From assembly GCA_016721085.1 (NCBI GenBank), contig JADKJI010000015.1:1-64000 (forward strand): a stretch of DNA of 64,000 nt, written 5' to 3'. Source of the DNA: Chitinophagaceae bacterium. GTDB lineage: Bacteria; Bacteroidota; Bacteroidia; Chitinophagales; Chitinophagaceae. Positions 29,615-37,445 of the stretch are shown here, in pieces (position 1 is the stretch's first letter; every line of letters starts with the position of its first letter). The notes under the pieces were generated by a model. It had not been told where the DNA came from. It ran no database searches and saw nothing but the letters and a program-made list of their open reading frames with translations. A program made the translations under genes and the position numbers.

Positions 29615-31000
29615 TTATCTACCTAACAACCAACGCCATATTTTTGTTTTAAATCCTCCAAAAGGAGCATGGCGGAATGAAGGCTCAAACCATGTGGCCC
29701 GCTTTACAACCCCCTTCAGATGAGTGAATGTATCGAATGAGAATTTACCGTGATAGGCCCCATGTCCACTAAACCCTACTCCTCCAAAAGGCAGTTCACT
29801 ATTTCCCAGATTCAATACGGTTTCATTGATACAGCCACCACCAAACCTTACATTATCAATAAAATATTTTTCAGTCGCTCCATTGCCAGTGAATACATAA
29901 AGTGCTAATGGATAAGGGTTCCTTTCTATTATTTGTAATGCTTCCGACTTATCCTTATAGGTGAAGATGGGTAATATGGGCCCGAATATTTCTTCCTGCA
30001 TCAGTGGTGAATCAAGAGATACATTATCCATCAAAGTAGGACTGATATAACTATCTGCAGCATCCGATTTTCCTCCATATAGTATTTTCCCTTGCGAAAA
30101 ATAACTTACCAGTGTATCGAATCGTTTTCTATTGATAATACGTGCATAGCTATCACTTTGCTGCTGGTTTTCACCATAACAATTTTCAAGCTCCTTTATC
30201 AGCACCTGAACCAGCTTTTCTTTTATTGATTCTTCCACCAACAGATAATCGGCAGCAACACAGGTTTGTCCGGCGTTGACAAATTTGCCCCAGATGATTC
30301 TCTTTGCTGCTATAGTTAGATTGGCATCAGATGATATAATACAAGGACTTTTCCCACCTAACTCCAATGTAACAGGCGATAAATGCGAGGCTGCCATTTC
30401 CATTATCTTCTTCCCAACCGGAGTACTTCCCGTAAAAAACACCTGATCGAAATGGAAATTTTTCAATAAGGCAGGAACCACTTCAGCCCCATCACCTAAA
30501 AAGACATGAATATATTCAGAAGGGAAATTCTCATTAATCAGCTTTGCCATCAATTCAGAAGTATGTACTGAATATTCAGATGGCTTTATAATTATCGTAT
30601 TCCCTGCAGCAATAGCACCTGCCAGGGGATTCATAGTTATGTAGATCGGGTAATTCCAGGGAGAGATGATCAATACATTTCCAACCGGCTCAGGATATAA
30701 CATGGAACTGGCAGGGAATAGAAAAAACGGCGAACCTGTTTTCCTTGGACGCATCCATTCCCTCAATCCAGCTTTCAGATCTTTTATCTCCTCATATACT
30801 CCACCCAACTCTGTCATATATACTTCCTGAGGATGTTTCCTGAGATCCTTGTACAACGCTTCCTGTATCGCAGTCTCATTATTGCGAAGCATTGCCTCTA
30901 GTTTATCAAGTTGTTGTTTCCTGAATTCAATGGAACGGGTAGCCCCCGACTTGAAATATTTAGTCTGGGCACTATAAATGGATTGATAGGAATTGTCCAT
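29615..31000 (-). CDS. Aldehyde dehydrogenase, class 3/fatty-aldehyde type
   Basis: An NAD(P)-dependent enzyme that oxidises aldehydes to acids. Motifs: ISPWNYP, the catalytic Glu213 (LELGGKSPCI), nucleophile Cys247 (FVNAGQTCVAADY) and EEIFGPILPI. The N-terminus is short, as in class 3 ALDH, and the C-terminus is hydrophobic (FKTKIWRWLLGR), as in fatty-aldehyde forms. Length is 461. It is probably co-transcribed with the peroxidase gene that follows and is divergent from tadA. Confidence 0.9.
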   Translation of the reverse strand: MDNSYQSIYSAQTKYFKSGATRSIEFRKQQLDKLEAMLRNNETAIQEALYKDLRKHPQEVYMTELGGVYEEIKDLKAGLREWMRPRKTGSPFFLFPASSMLYPEPVGNVLIISPWNYPIYITMNPLAGAIAAGNTIIIKPSEYSVHTSELMAKLINENFPSEYIHVFLGDGAEVVPALLKNFHFDQVFFTGSTPVGKKIMEMAASHLSPVTLELGGKSPCIISSDANLTIAAKRIIWGKFVNAGQTCVAADYLLVEESIKEKLVQVLIKELENCYGENQQQSDSYARIINRKRFDTLVSYFSQGKILYGGKSDAADSYISPTLMDNVSLDSPLMQEEIFGPILPIFTYKDKSEALQIIERNPYPLALYVFTGNGATEKYFIDNVRFGGGCINETVLNLGNSELPFGGVGFSGHGAYHGKFSFDTFTHLKGVVKRATWFEPSFRHAPFGGFKTKIWRWLLGR

Positions 31001-31004
31001 AGCC

Positions 31005-31036
31005 TTGCAATTAGCTCTTTAAATAGAGTAATTTTG
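31005..31036 (+). promoter_or_regulatory. Promoter of tadA
   Basis: TTG (31005-31007), 21-base spacer, then TAATTTTG (31029-31036), an exact fit to the Bacteroidota TTG-N(17-23)-TAnnTTTG promoter. Transcription would start about 20 bases before the tadA ATG. Confidence 0.7.
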
Positions 31037-31060
31037 AACCAAGTTACCAAAACCGGAGAA

Positions 31061-31504
31061 ATGACTGATGAATACTTCATGCAACAGGCCCTAAAGCAGG
31101 CGGAGCAAGCTTTTGAAGAAGGAGAAGTGCCCGTTGGCGCGGTAGTAGTTATGAATGGAAAAGTGATTGCCCGCGGCTATAATATGACTGAAAAACTAAA
31201 AGACCCAACGGCCCATGCAGAAATGATAGCGCTCACTTCCGCCTTCAGTTTCCTTGGTGGAAAATATTTGCCCGATGCCACTTTATATGTAACTGTTGAG
31301 CCCTGTCTTATGTGTACCGGTGCCCTCTACTGGAGCAAAATCACCCGAATCGTATGGGGAGCAGATGATGAAAAGAACGGACATAGAAGAATCACGAAAG
31401 ATGAATTCCCCTTTCATCCGAAAACAGTAATCGATAAAGGAATATTGAAAGATGAATGTGCGGCTTTGATGAAGGAGTTTTTCAGGAGGAGAAGATCCAA
31501 GTAG
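31061..31504 (+). CDS. tadA: tRNA-specific adenosine(34) deaminase / CMP-dCMP deaminase-fold protein
   Basis: TadA edits wobble adenosine 34 to inosine in tRNA-Arg. The zinc site is H52-A-E54 (PTAHAEMIAL) and P81-C82-x-x-C85 (EPCLMCTGALYWSK). The ATG at 31061 gives MTDEYFMQQALKQAE; longer frames upstream run through the promoter and are rejected. Length 147 fits TadA, although related nucleoside deaminases are similar. Confidence 0.85.
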   Translation: MTDEYFMQQALKQAEQAFEEGEVPVGAVVVMNGKVIARGYNMTEKLKDPTAHAEMIALTSAFSFLGGKYLPDATLYVTVEPCLMCTGALYWSKITRIVWGADDEKNGHRRITKDEFPFHPKTVIDKGILKDECAALMKEFFRRRRSK

Positions 31505-31554
31505 TAAGTTTTAAGTTTGGCCGAACGGTTCCTTCATTTAATTTATTACCAGTA

Positions 31555-31652
31555 CTCGGAGACGCAGAGGGATATTTCTCAGTTCGTCTCCGCGTCTCCG
31601 CGGTTATTGTATTGGCTGTTCATTTCCACATTTCCACATCTTCACATTTCCT
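31555..31652. repeat. Composite repeat: GC hairpin plus 'ggctgttcatttccacat' module
   Basis: GC hairpin cggagacgcagag...ctccgcgtctccg (31557-31603), then tattggctgtt (the reverse complement of the aacagccaata module), then catttccacatttccacatcttcac. It lies between convergent tadA and the DUF1080 gene. Confidence 0.65.
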
Positions 31653-31654
31653 AA

Positions 31655-32371
31655 TTAAGGAAGCCTCTTAATCTTTATATTCTTAAACCAAACCCCACCC
31701 CCATGATCTTGTAAGGCAATCTTACCTGCCTTCGACATACCATAAGGTTTCACATCTTTCCATTTACTCTTTGCCTTTGTTGCTTCCCACTCTGGAGTCC
31801 AAAATTCATACTCCACTACTTTCACTCCATTCAGCCAATGTTCAACATGTGCTTTGTTCACAACTATTCTTGTATGATTATACTCTCCTGCTGGTTTTGC
31901 AACTTTTGCTGTTGGTGCATTCATATCGTAGTTGGAAGCACTATACTGACTTTCATGAAGCTTTGCAGGATAACCTATATCATCGATCAATTGATACTCG
32001 GGACCAGATTCATATGATGCTCCATTATCCTCTGTACAACGATAGATGATGCCGCTGTTTTCCTTTGCAGCAATCTTCCAGTCAATATCAAGGATAAAGT
32101 TCTCATATATTTCATCTGTTACAAGGTCTGCTCTCTTCTTAACGCCATCCACTTTACAGAATAATTCACCATCCTGAACAGCCCAGTCATCGGCTTGTTG
32201 GTTCTTATAATAATGCCAGCCCTTTGAACTGCTGCCATCAAATAATAATACCCAACCATCTTTCTTTTCTTTCTTCGAAAGGGTATTGTCTTTTTTCTGT
32301 TCTGGGCTATAAAAGCTGTAGAGGCCGAGTGCTACAGCTACGACTAATAAAAGCGAAACAATCTTCTTCAT
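31655..32371 (-). CDS. DUF1080 secreted glycoside-type hydrolase/lectin (3-keto-disaccharide hydrolase family)
   Basis: After a signal peptide (LLLVVAVALGLYSFY), the mature part has the DUF1080 marks WVLLFDGSSSKGWHYY, SGIIYRCTED, PEYQLIDD, NHTRIVVNKAHVEHWLNGVKVVEYE and GKIALQDHGGGVWFKNIKIKRLP. It is a concanavalin-like beta-sandwich. Some family members hydrolyse 3-keto-glycosides made by partner oxidoreductases, which fits the Gfo/Idh gene 30 bases upstream. It is probably periplasmic. Confidence 0.87.
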   Translation of the reverse strand: MKKIVSLLLVVAVALGLYSFYSPEQKKDNTLSKKEKKDGWVLLFDGSSSKGWHYYKNQQADDWAVQDGELFCKVDGVKKRADLVTDEIYENFILDIDWKIAAKENSGIIYRCTEDNGASYESGPEYQLIDDIGYPAKLHESQYSASNYDMNAPTAKVAKPAGEYNHTRIVVNKAHVEHWLNGVKVVEYEFWTPEWEATKAKSKWKDVKPYGMSKAGKIALQDHGGGVWFKNIKIKRLP

Positions 32372-32401
32372 GTTGTTGTATTTAGGGAATGAACTATTGA
32401 A

Positions 32402-33769
32402 TTATAATAATTTCAGATTAACAGGATCCCATTTGATAGGTTTTTCCTGGAAATAACTATCGTTACAGAGTACTGCAGGAGCAGCGGCCCTATATCCAAA
32501 TAAGGCATCTTCAATAACTGGCTTACCACCACGGATGGCTCTTATCCAATTATAGTGGTGATCATAATGTGCTCCTTTATATCCCTGTTGAACTGTATAA
32601 ACAGTTGTGTCTGGATCCGGCATTTTCTTGCGGTCATAGTCCGGTGCATATTGTTTCCCTTTCAACACTTCGGCATAATTGTTTGGCGGATAGGAGAAGT
32701 TGCGATACAAAGTCACTTTCTCCCAGTCAACAATCATAGATCCCTCATTTCCAACCAATCTGAAATAAGAACCATCCCGGTTACTATCCACAAAATTCAC
32801 GCGAAGTGATAAGTTAAAGGCAGGATGCTTATCAGTTGAAGGATAGTCAAACATACCCAACAATACATCTGGTACATCACGTCCATCTTTCCAATAACGG
32901 ATACCACCGGTACTCATGATTCTTGTGGGTCCCATTGAACTAAGGATATAATGCATGCTTGAAAGAAGATGTACGAATAAGTCACCACCTACACCGGTGC
33001 CGTAGTCACGGAAACAACGCCAGCGGAAGAAATGACGGGGGTCGAATGGTGCATCAGGCATATTCTTACGGAAGCGTTTCCAGTCAATATTCTTGGCGGA
33101 AGCATCAGCTGGCATATCATATTGCCAGGCGCCTCCGGGTGTATTACGTGCCCAGAATCCTTCCACATAGTTTAACTGTCCAATAGCACCTGCTTCAAAC
33201 AATTGCTTGGCCTTTTCATTACCTAGTGAACTCATGCCCTGGCTTCCCACCTGAAGTACCACTTTATTCTTTCTTTGAGCTTCTATAACAGCAGGGCCTT
33301 CATCGATATGCTGGATCATCGGCTTTTCTACATAAACATGTTTACCAGCGTTCATGGCATCGACAGAAATATCCTTATGCCAGTGGTCGGGTGTACCGAT
33401 GATTACGGCATCTATATCTTTTCGGTTCAGTATTTCCTTATAATCCTTTGTGGTGAAAATATCGTTGCCCCATTTCTTCTTTGCAGTATCTATTCGTGCA
33501 TCATAGAGGTCGCAGGCTGCTACCAGTTTTACGCCAGGAATGGTTGTGGCTGTATCAGCATCGGCATTACCCATGCCACCGCAACCTATGAGGGCTATCT
33601 GCACATTGTCGTTAGGGCCGAAGCTCTCTTCCCTGTTCATCTTTACTTGTTTGGCTTCATCAGTGGCGGCTTGTACCATTCCTGGCAAGAGGCTGGCTCC
33701 AACAACGGTTTTGGCCATTTTGCCGATAAAATTCCGGCGCGATGAAGAATTGTCGGGTCTTTTACTCAT
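32402..33769 (-). CDS. Gfo/Idh/MocA family oxidoreductase with twin-arginine signal
   Basis: The N-terminus MSKRPDNSSSRRNFIGKMAK is a Tat signal (SRRNFIG). Then comes the Rossmann fold: IALIGCGGMGNAD, DAVIIGTPDHWHKD, HVYVEKPM. The long C-terminal part (YGTGVGGDLFVHLLSSMHYIL) is typical of Bacteroidota secreted Gfo/Idh proteins. Such enzymes bind NAD(P) tightly and oxidise or reduce sugars. Together with DUF1080 it suggests handling of 3-keto sugars in the periplasm. ATG at 33769 is preferred over the upstream TTG. A 12-base palindrome upstream could control it. Confidence 0.88.
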   Translation of the reverse strand: MSKRPDNSSSRRNFIGKMAKTVVGASLLPGMVQAATDEAKQVKMNREESFGPNDNVQIALIGCGGMGNADADTATTIPGVKLVAACDLYDARIDTAKKKWGNDIFTTKDYKEILNRKDIDAVIIGTPDHWHKDISVDAMNAGKHVYVEKPMIQHIDEGPAVIEAQRKNKVVLQVGSQGMSSLGNEKAKQLFEAGAIGQLNYVEGFWARNTPGGAWQYDMPADASAKNIDWKRFRKNMPDAPFDPRHFFRWRCFRDYGTGVGGDLFVHLLSSMHYILSSMGPTRIMSTGGIRYWKDGRDVPDVLLGMFDYPSTDKHPAFNLSLRVNFVDSNRDGSYFRLVGNEGSMIVDWEKVTLYRNFSYPPNNYAEVLKGKQYAPDYDRKKMPDPDTTVYTVQQGYKGAHYDHHYNWIRAIRGGKPVIEDALFGYRAAAPAVLCNDSYFQEKPIKWDPVNLKLL

Positions 33770-33862
33770 ATCAAATTTCAATTAGAGGTGGTTGAAAAGG
33801 ATGAAAAAGGAAGATACGTTAAAAATGAGGGGTACCTAGTTAAGGAATTGAATTTTTTTAAG

Positions 33863-33874
33863 GCAACCGGTTGC
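33863..33874. promoter_or_regulatory. Candidate LacI-type operator gcaaccggttgc
   Basis: Perfect 12-base palindrome with the central CCGG common in LacI/GalR-family operators, 94 bases upstream of the Gfo/Idh start and 125 bases upstream of the divergent sodA start. Confidence 0.45.
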
Positions 33875-33914
33875 ATACCTTTAGTTATAATTCCGCATCT
33901 CGAAGATGGATGGA

Positions 33915-33945
33915 TTGGTGAATCCGGCTCTGCCCTTTAATTTTG
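33915..33945 (+). promoter_or_regulatory. Promoter of sodA
   Basis: TTG (33915-33917), 20-base spacer, TAATTTTG (33938-33945). It is an exact match to the Bacteroidota promoter consensus and predicts a leader of about 35 bases. Confidence 0.7.
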
Positions 33946-33987
33946 TGGGTAGTAAACAATCTTATCAATAAATACAAATACACAATT

Positions 33988-34593
33988 ATGGCTTTCACAT
34001 TAGCGCCGCTTCCATATGCATATGATGCATTGGAACCACACATCGACACTACTACCATGCAAATACATCATGGCAAACACCATCAGGCTTATGTAGACAA
34101 CCTGAATAAGGCAGTTGCAGGTACTGAACATGAATCAAAATCGCTGGAAGAACTCGTAGCTCAGGCTGGTAAGATATCTCCTGCTGTTCGTAATAATGGC
34201 GGTGGCCATTGGAACCATACCTTTTTCTGGGAAAGCCTGGAAGAAAATGCAGGTGGCATGCCTTCTGGTAAATTAGCAGAAGCGATCCACGCCGCTTTCG
34301 GAACCTTTGATGCCTTCAAAGAAAAATTCGCAGCCGCCGGTATGACCCGTTTCGGTAGCGGATGGGCCTGGTTACTGGTACAAGATGGTAAATTGGTGAT
34401 CAGTTCTACTCCAAACCAAGACAATCCCCTGATGGATGTTGCTGAAGTAAAAGGCACTCCAATACTCGGAGTAGACGTATGGGAACATGCTTATTACCTG
34501 AAATATCAAAACCGTCGTGCTGAATACCTGGGCGCTTTCTGGAATGTGGTGAATTGGAAGAAAGTGGCGAAGCGTTTTGAAGCAGCTATCTGA
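33988..34593 (+). CDS. sodA: Superoxide dismutase, Mn/Fe type
   Basis: It converts superoxide to peroxide and oxygen. The ATG at 33988 gives MAFTLAPLPYAYDALEPHID. Metal ligands are His27, His77, Asp163 and His167 (IHHGKHH, WNHTFFW, DVWEHAYY). The length of 201 residues is normal. Whether it uses Mn or Fe cannot be read with certainty. It lacks a signal peptide and should be cytoplasmic. It has its own promoter. Confidence 0.95.
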   Translation: MAFTLAPLPYAYDALEPHIDTTTMQIHHGKHHQAYVDNLNKAVAGTEHESKSLEELVAQAGKISPAVRNNGGGHWNHTFFWESLEENAGGMPSGKLAEAIHAAFGTFDAFKEKFAAAGMTRFGSGWAWLLVQDGKLVISSTPNQDNPLMDVAEVKGTPILGVDVWEHAYYLKYQNRRAEYLGAFWNVVNWKKVAKRFEAAI

Positions 34594-34834
34594 TAATTGG
34601 TTATAACCGGGAAGACCGGGAAGGTTGGTAAAACAAGTTTATCTATCTCTAATAGCAAATTGAATCAGAAATTTGAAGCTGATTAACTGCGGAAATTGTA
34701 AAGACCGAACGACTTGTAATTAGTTTCAACTTTAAATTCAGAAATAATTTATTTTAAGAATAGAAATGTTTTTACAACACTATATAATACTTGGCTAAAA
34801 TACTTACCGCCTTCCCGGTTATCATACTCACCCC

Positions 34835-35425
34835 ATGTACGACCTCATCCTAAAAAATGTACACCGGTTCATTGAACTAACACCGGAAGAAAAAAAACTC
34901 TTCATATCCCTTCTTAAACCAAAGAAGGTATACAAACGTCAATTGCTTTTCCAGGAAGGGAATATAGCTCACTACCAATACTTCGTTACAAAAGGATGTC
35001 TTCGCACTTACTTCATCGATAATAAAGGACAGGAACATAACGTGCAATTCGCTATTGAAGATTGGTGGACGGGTGACATGCACGGATTCCTGACACAAAA
35101 AGAATCGCGATTCAATATCATTGCCATTGAAGATTCGGAAATGCTATCGATCGACAGACCTTCAATGGAAGAGCTATATCAAAAAGTGCCTAAATTCAAT
35201 AGCTATTTCCGCCAGCTGCTCCAAAATGCGTTTATCAGTTTTCAGGATCGTATCTTATCTGGCATGAGTGAAACAGCTGAAGAACGATATGTCAATTTCA
35301 GAAAGAAATATCCATCGATGGATAAACGAATTCCACAAAACCAGATAGCCTCTTTTCTCGGCATTACTCCTGAATCATTAAGCAGGGTGAGAAAAAACAT
35401 GACTAATAAAAACAGGAAATCCTGA
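34835..35425 (+). CDS. Crp/Fnr family transcriptional regulator
   Basis: The cyclic-nucleotide-binding-like beta roll (about residues 25-120: KRQLLFQEGNIAHYQYFVTKGCLRTYF, HNVQFAIEDWWTGD) is followed by a helical dimer region and a C-terminal HTH (QNQIASFLGITPESLSRVRKN). It matches the Bacteroidota group of small Crp-like regulators, which lack the canonical cAMP-binding Arg-Ser pair and the Fnr cysteines, so the ligand is unknown. It appears monocistronic. Confidence 0.88.
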   Translation: MYDLILKNVHRFIELTPEEKKLFISLLKPKKVYKRQLLFQEGNIAHYQYFVTKGCLRTYFIDNKGQEHNVQFAIEDWWTGDMHGFLTQKESRFNIIAIEDSEMLSIDRPSMEELYQKVPKFNSYFRQLLQNAFISFQDRILSGMSETAEERYVNFRKKYPSMDKRIPQNQIASFLGITPESLSRVRKNMTNKNRKS

Positions 35426-35528
35426 TTCTCTTTTTCTCCCTGAACTATATAGTACTGGTGCTAGTCAAAAAAATTGTGTTACTTGCAATACCGGTATTCG
35501 TCCGGAATAAAACATTAAATGCATTTTT

Positions 35529-36101
35529 ATGAAAACATTCCTTTATCTGCTTTCTTTCGCCACTATCATTTCAATTGTTGCCTGTGGTGGTCCCGGAAAA
35601 AAAGTGAAGATCATGGCCAGCGGAAAAATCACCGTAACAGGAACCACCATTGCACTTGAACCTGGCACTCAACATAACGAACAGGAATTATCTGTGAGTG
35701 GTGATAAAATCACTGTAACCAATGGAAGCGCTTCTACCGACTACCCCGTTACAGAACCCGGCATTTATATCCTAAACCTTAAGACAGATACTTTGGTAGG
35801 AAGTTATCAGAAAGTAGGAACCGAATCGGTTTCCAAAACCCTTACTCAGGAAGACCTTGCCAAAAGCATCGACAGCTTACAGCAACTGATGGCTGGCGCC
35901 AATGTAAGTGCCGCCAATCGCAACTACTGCATTGCCCCAAACAAACTAGCAAAAATAACCTCCAACCTCAATGCCGATATCATCGGGCCCTACCTCAAAA
36001 TGCCCAGCTCTTTCGAAGGTGGTAAGGAATATGAGATTTATAAATTCTCTACAAATAAGGAGATGGCGGAAGTGGTGGAGAAGTTGAGGAAGCTGCAGTA
36101 G
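35529..36101 (+). CDS. Hypothetical lipoprotein
   Basis: Lipoprotein signal MKTFLYLLSFATIISIVAC with the lipobox Cys, then 170 residues of predicted beta strands (KITVTGTTIALEPG, ELSVSGDKITVTNGS, GIYILNLKTDTLVG) and a helical end containing NYCIAPNKLAKITSN. A second Cys is in NYCIAP. I do not recognise the family. It is followed by a large palindromic repeat. Confidence 0.65.
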   Translation: MKTFLYLLSFATIISIVACGGPGKKVKIMASGKITVTGTTIALEPGTQHNEQELSVSGDKITVTNGSASTDYPVTEPGIYILNLKTDTLVGSYQKVGTESVSKTLTQEDLAKSIDSLQQLMAGANVSAANRNYCIAPNKLAKITSNLNADIIGPYLKMPSSFEGGKEYEIYKFSTNKEMAEVVEKLRKLQ

Positions 36102-36102
36102 T

Positions 36103-36359
36103 AATTTGAAAATGTGGGAATTTGAAAATTTGAAAATGAAACAGCCGAATACAAATTAGGAAATGTGAAAATTAGAAGATGTGGAAATTGAACAGCCGAA
36201 TACAACTAAAACAATTTATAATTAATCACTTTTTGCCGGTTGTTTCATTTCCACACCATTCCTCGTTATTTCGGCTGTTTCATTTCCACATTTTCTAATT
36301 TTCACACTTCCTCATTTGCATTCATTTTCAAATTTCTCAAATTCCCAAATTTTCAAATT
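36103..36359. repeat. Long AT-rich inverted repeat ('tttgaaaatgtgg' family, copy 1)
   Basis: The left arm (36103-36200) and right arm (36271-36359) are imperfect reverse complements over about 90 bases, built from words taatttgaaaat, gggaatttga, gtgaaaattagaa, atgtggaaat and ending in aacagccgaa/ttcggctgtt. The left arm carries an extra aacagccgaatac block. It lies between the convergent lipoprotein and yidD genes. Confidence 0.75.
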
Positions 36360-36363
36360 ACCC

Positions 36364-36594
36364 TCACGGTACCGGATCATACCCACTCCCACCCCACGGA
36401 TGGCAACTACTAATTCTCTTAATAGCTAACCACAACCCTTTAAATACACCGTGTTTCTTTAAAGCTTCTACTGCATAATGTGAGCAGGTTGGAGTATAAC
36501 GGCACTTGGGACCAAGCATTGGCGATATTACCCATTGGTAAATCTTTATGAGCGCAATGAAAGGGAGGCTAAGAAGCCGGAGTATTGTTTTCAT
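36364..36594 (-). CDS. yidD: Membrane protein insertion efficiency factor YidD
   Basis: A 76-residue protein with the family marks YQWVISPMLGPKCRYTPTCS (conserved Cys residues), SHYAVEALKKHG and HPWGGSGYDPVP. YidD aids YidC-dependent membrane insertion. It overlaps the end of rnpA by 26 bases, as often seen in rpmH-rnpA-yidD clusters. Confidence 0.93.
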   Translation of the reverse strand: MKTILRLLSLPFIALIKIYQWVISPMLGPKCRYTPTCSHYAVEALKKHGVFKGLWLAIKRISSCHPWGGSGYDPVP

Positions 36595-36982
36595 GCACTA
36601 GTGTTTGGAGTCGTTTTAGGATAATGGTGAATTTTTCCTTCACCAATTCAAACTGTGGTAATTCACGACCAGTATAAATTACAAATAGTCGCATCTCTTT
36701 ATTTACTGTTACTAATGAATCGAGCAAAGGTTGTTTTTGTATTCGATACGCTTCTCTGCTGAGACGTTTGATACGGTTACGGTCTACTGCCTTCTTAAAA
36801 TTACGGCTACTAACGCCTACCCCTGCCTGAAGTGATATGGCAGTGCTGCTTTCTGCCGATGGCTTTATGCGGTAATACACCCTAAATGGAGTCAGTGGAA
36901 AACTCTTTCCTTCCTTGAAAAGGAAATCGATCTCTTTCCGGCTCTTCAACCGCTCTTTCTTATTTAGGCTTGCTTTTGGCAT
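36569..36982 (-). CDS. rnpA: Ribonuclease P protein component
   Basis: RnpA is the protein subunit of RNase P, which trims tRNA 5' ends. The RNR signature is AVDRNRIKRLSREAYR, preceded by GVGVSSRNFKKA and by LKSRKEIDFLFKEGKSF at the N-terminus. ATG at 36982 (GTG at 36985 is possible). A strong terminator-like hairpin with a U run ends only about 4 bases upstream of the start codon. Confidence 0.93.
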   Translation of the reverse strand: MPKASLNKKERLKSRKEIDFLFKEGKSFPLTPFRVYYRIKPSAESSTAISLQAGVGVSSRNFKKAVDRNRIKRLSREAYRIQKQPLLDSLVTVNKEMRLFVIYTGRELPQFELVKEKFTIILKRLQTLVHENNTPAS

Positions 36983-36985
36983 CAC

Positions 36986-37018
36986 AAAAAAAATAGCCTC
37001 GGATAATTCCGAAGCTAT
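36986..37018 (-). terminator. Terminator/attenuator hairpin between rpmH and rnpA
   Basis: On the minus strand atagcttcgga-atta-tccgaggctat forms an 11-pair stem with one mismatch, followed by eight U. The run ends directly before the rnpA start codon, so it would both end rpmH transcripts and cover the rnpA ribosome-binding region. Confidence 0.75.
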
Positions 37019-37067
37019 AAAATTAGCTATAAAGTAATCACCCTTCCTTGCAGAGGGGTCGCTTAAA

Positions 37068-37223
37068 TTATTTTAATCCTTTCTCGTCAGAAATGCTCAA
37101 CTTCTTGCGGCCTTTCTTGCGACGGGCAGCGAGTACAGCACGACCATTGGCAGTTTCCATACGCTTACGGAATCCGTGAACAGTCTTACGACGACGCTTA
37201 TGTGGTTGAAATGTCCGTTTCAT
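37068..37223 (-). CDS. rpmH: 50S ribosomal protein L34
   Basis: A 51-residue basic protein: MKRTFQPHKRRRKTVHGF, RKRMETANGRAVLAARR, KKGRKKLSISDEKGLK. This is the canonical L34 pattern. The gene is followed by rnpA and yidD in the classical order. Its leader holds a hairpin and a promoter-like TACCTTTG box. Confidence 0.95.
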   Translation of the reverse strand: MKRTFQPHKRRRKTVHGFRKRMETANGRAVLAARRKKGRKKLSISDEKGLK

Positions 37224-37292
37224 ATTTTAATTTTTAGCTGCTTCGCTTTTGCTTTAGCAGTGAGTTTTTTTGTTTTTGGCCCGGGAGAAGCG

Positions 37293-37356
37293 GACCTGTT
37301 TTCAATCCACCAACAGGTCACCACACCCATTGTTTTGTGAAAGGACGGCAAAGGTA
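37293..37356 (-). promoter_or_regulatory. rpmH promoter box and leader hairpin
   Basis: A TACCTTTG -7 box (minus strand, 37349-37356) would start a leader of about 120 bases. The leader contains the hairpin gacctgtt/aacaggtc (37293-37300 with 37312-37319). Confidence 0.45.
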
Positions 37357-37445
37357 AGGGTTGGCAACTAGAAACCGAAGTAAGAAGGGGATTTTTTATT
37401 GAATCATTTTCAAGTAAATCCAAAAAAGGCCTGATTCTCAGGGCT

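Noticed and set aside
30911..31060. Extended start for tadA
   Set aside because: The extension would contain the promoter and overlap the divergent dehydrogenase; MTDEYF at 31061 matches the family start.
33275..33745. Plus-strand 156-codon frame inside the Gfo/Idh gene
   Set aside because: Antisense to a clear oxidoreductase, no recognisable domain; shadow frame.
36103..36359. CRISPR array
   Set aside because: The repeated words are short, imperfect and arranged as inverted arms, with no equal spacers and no cas genes.
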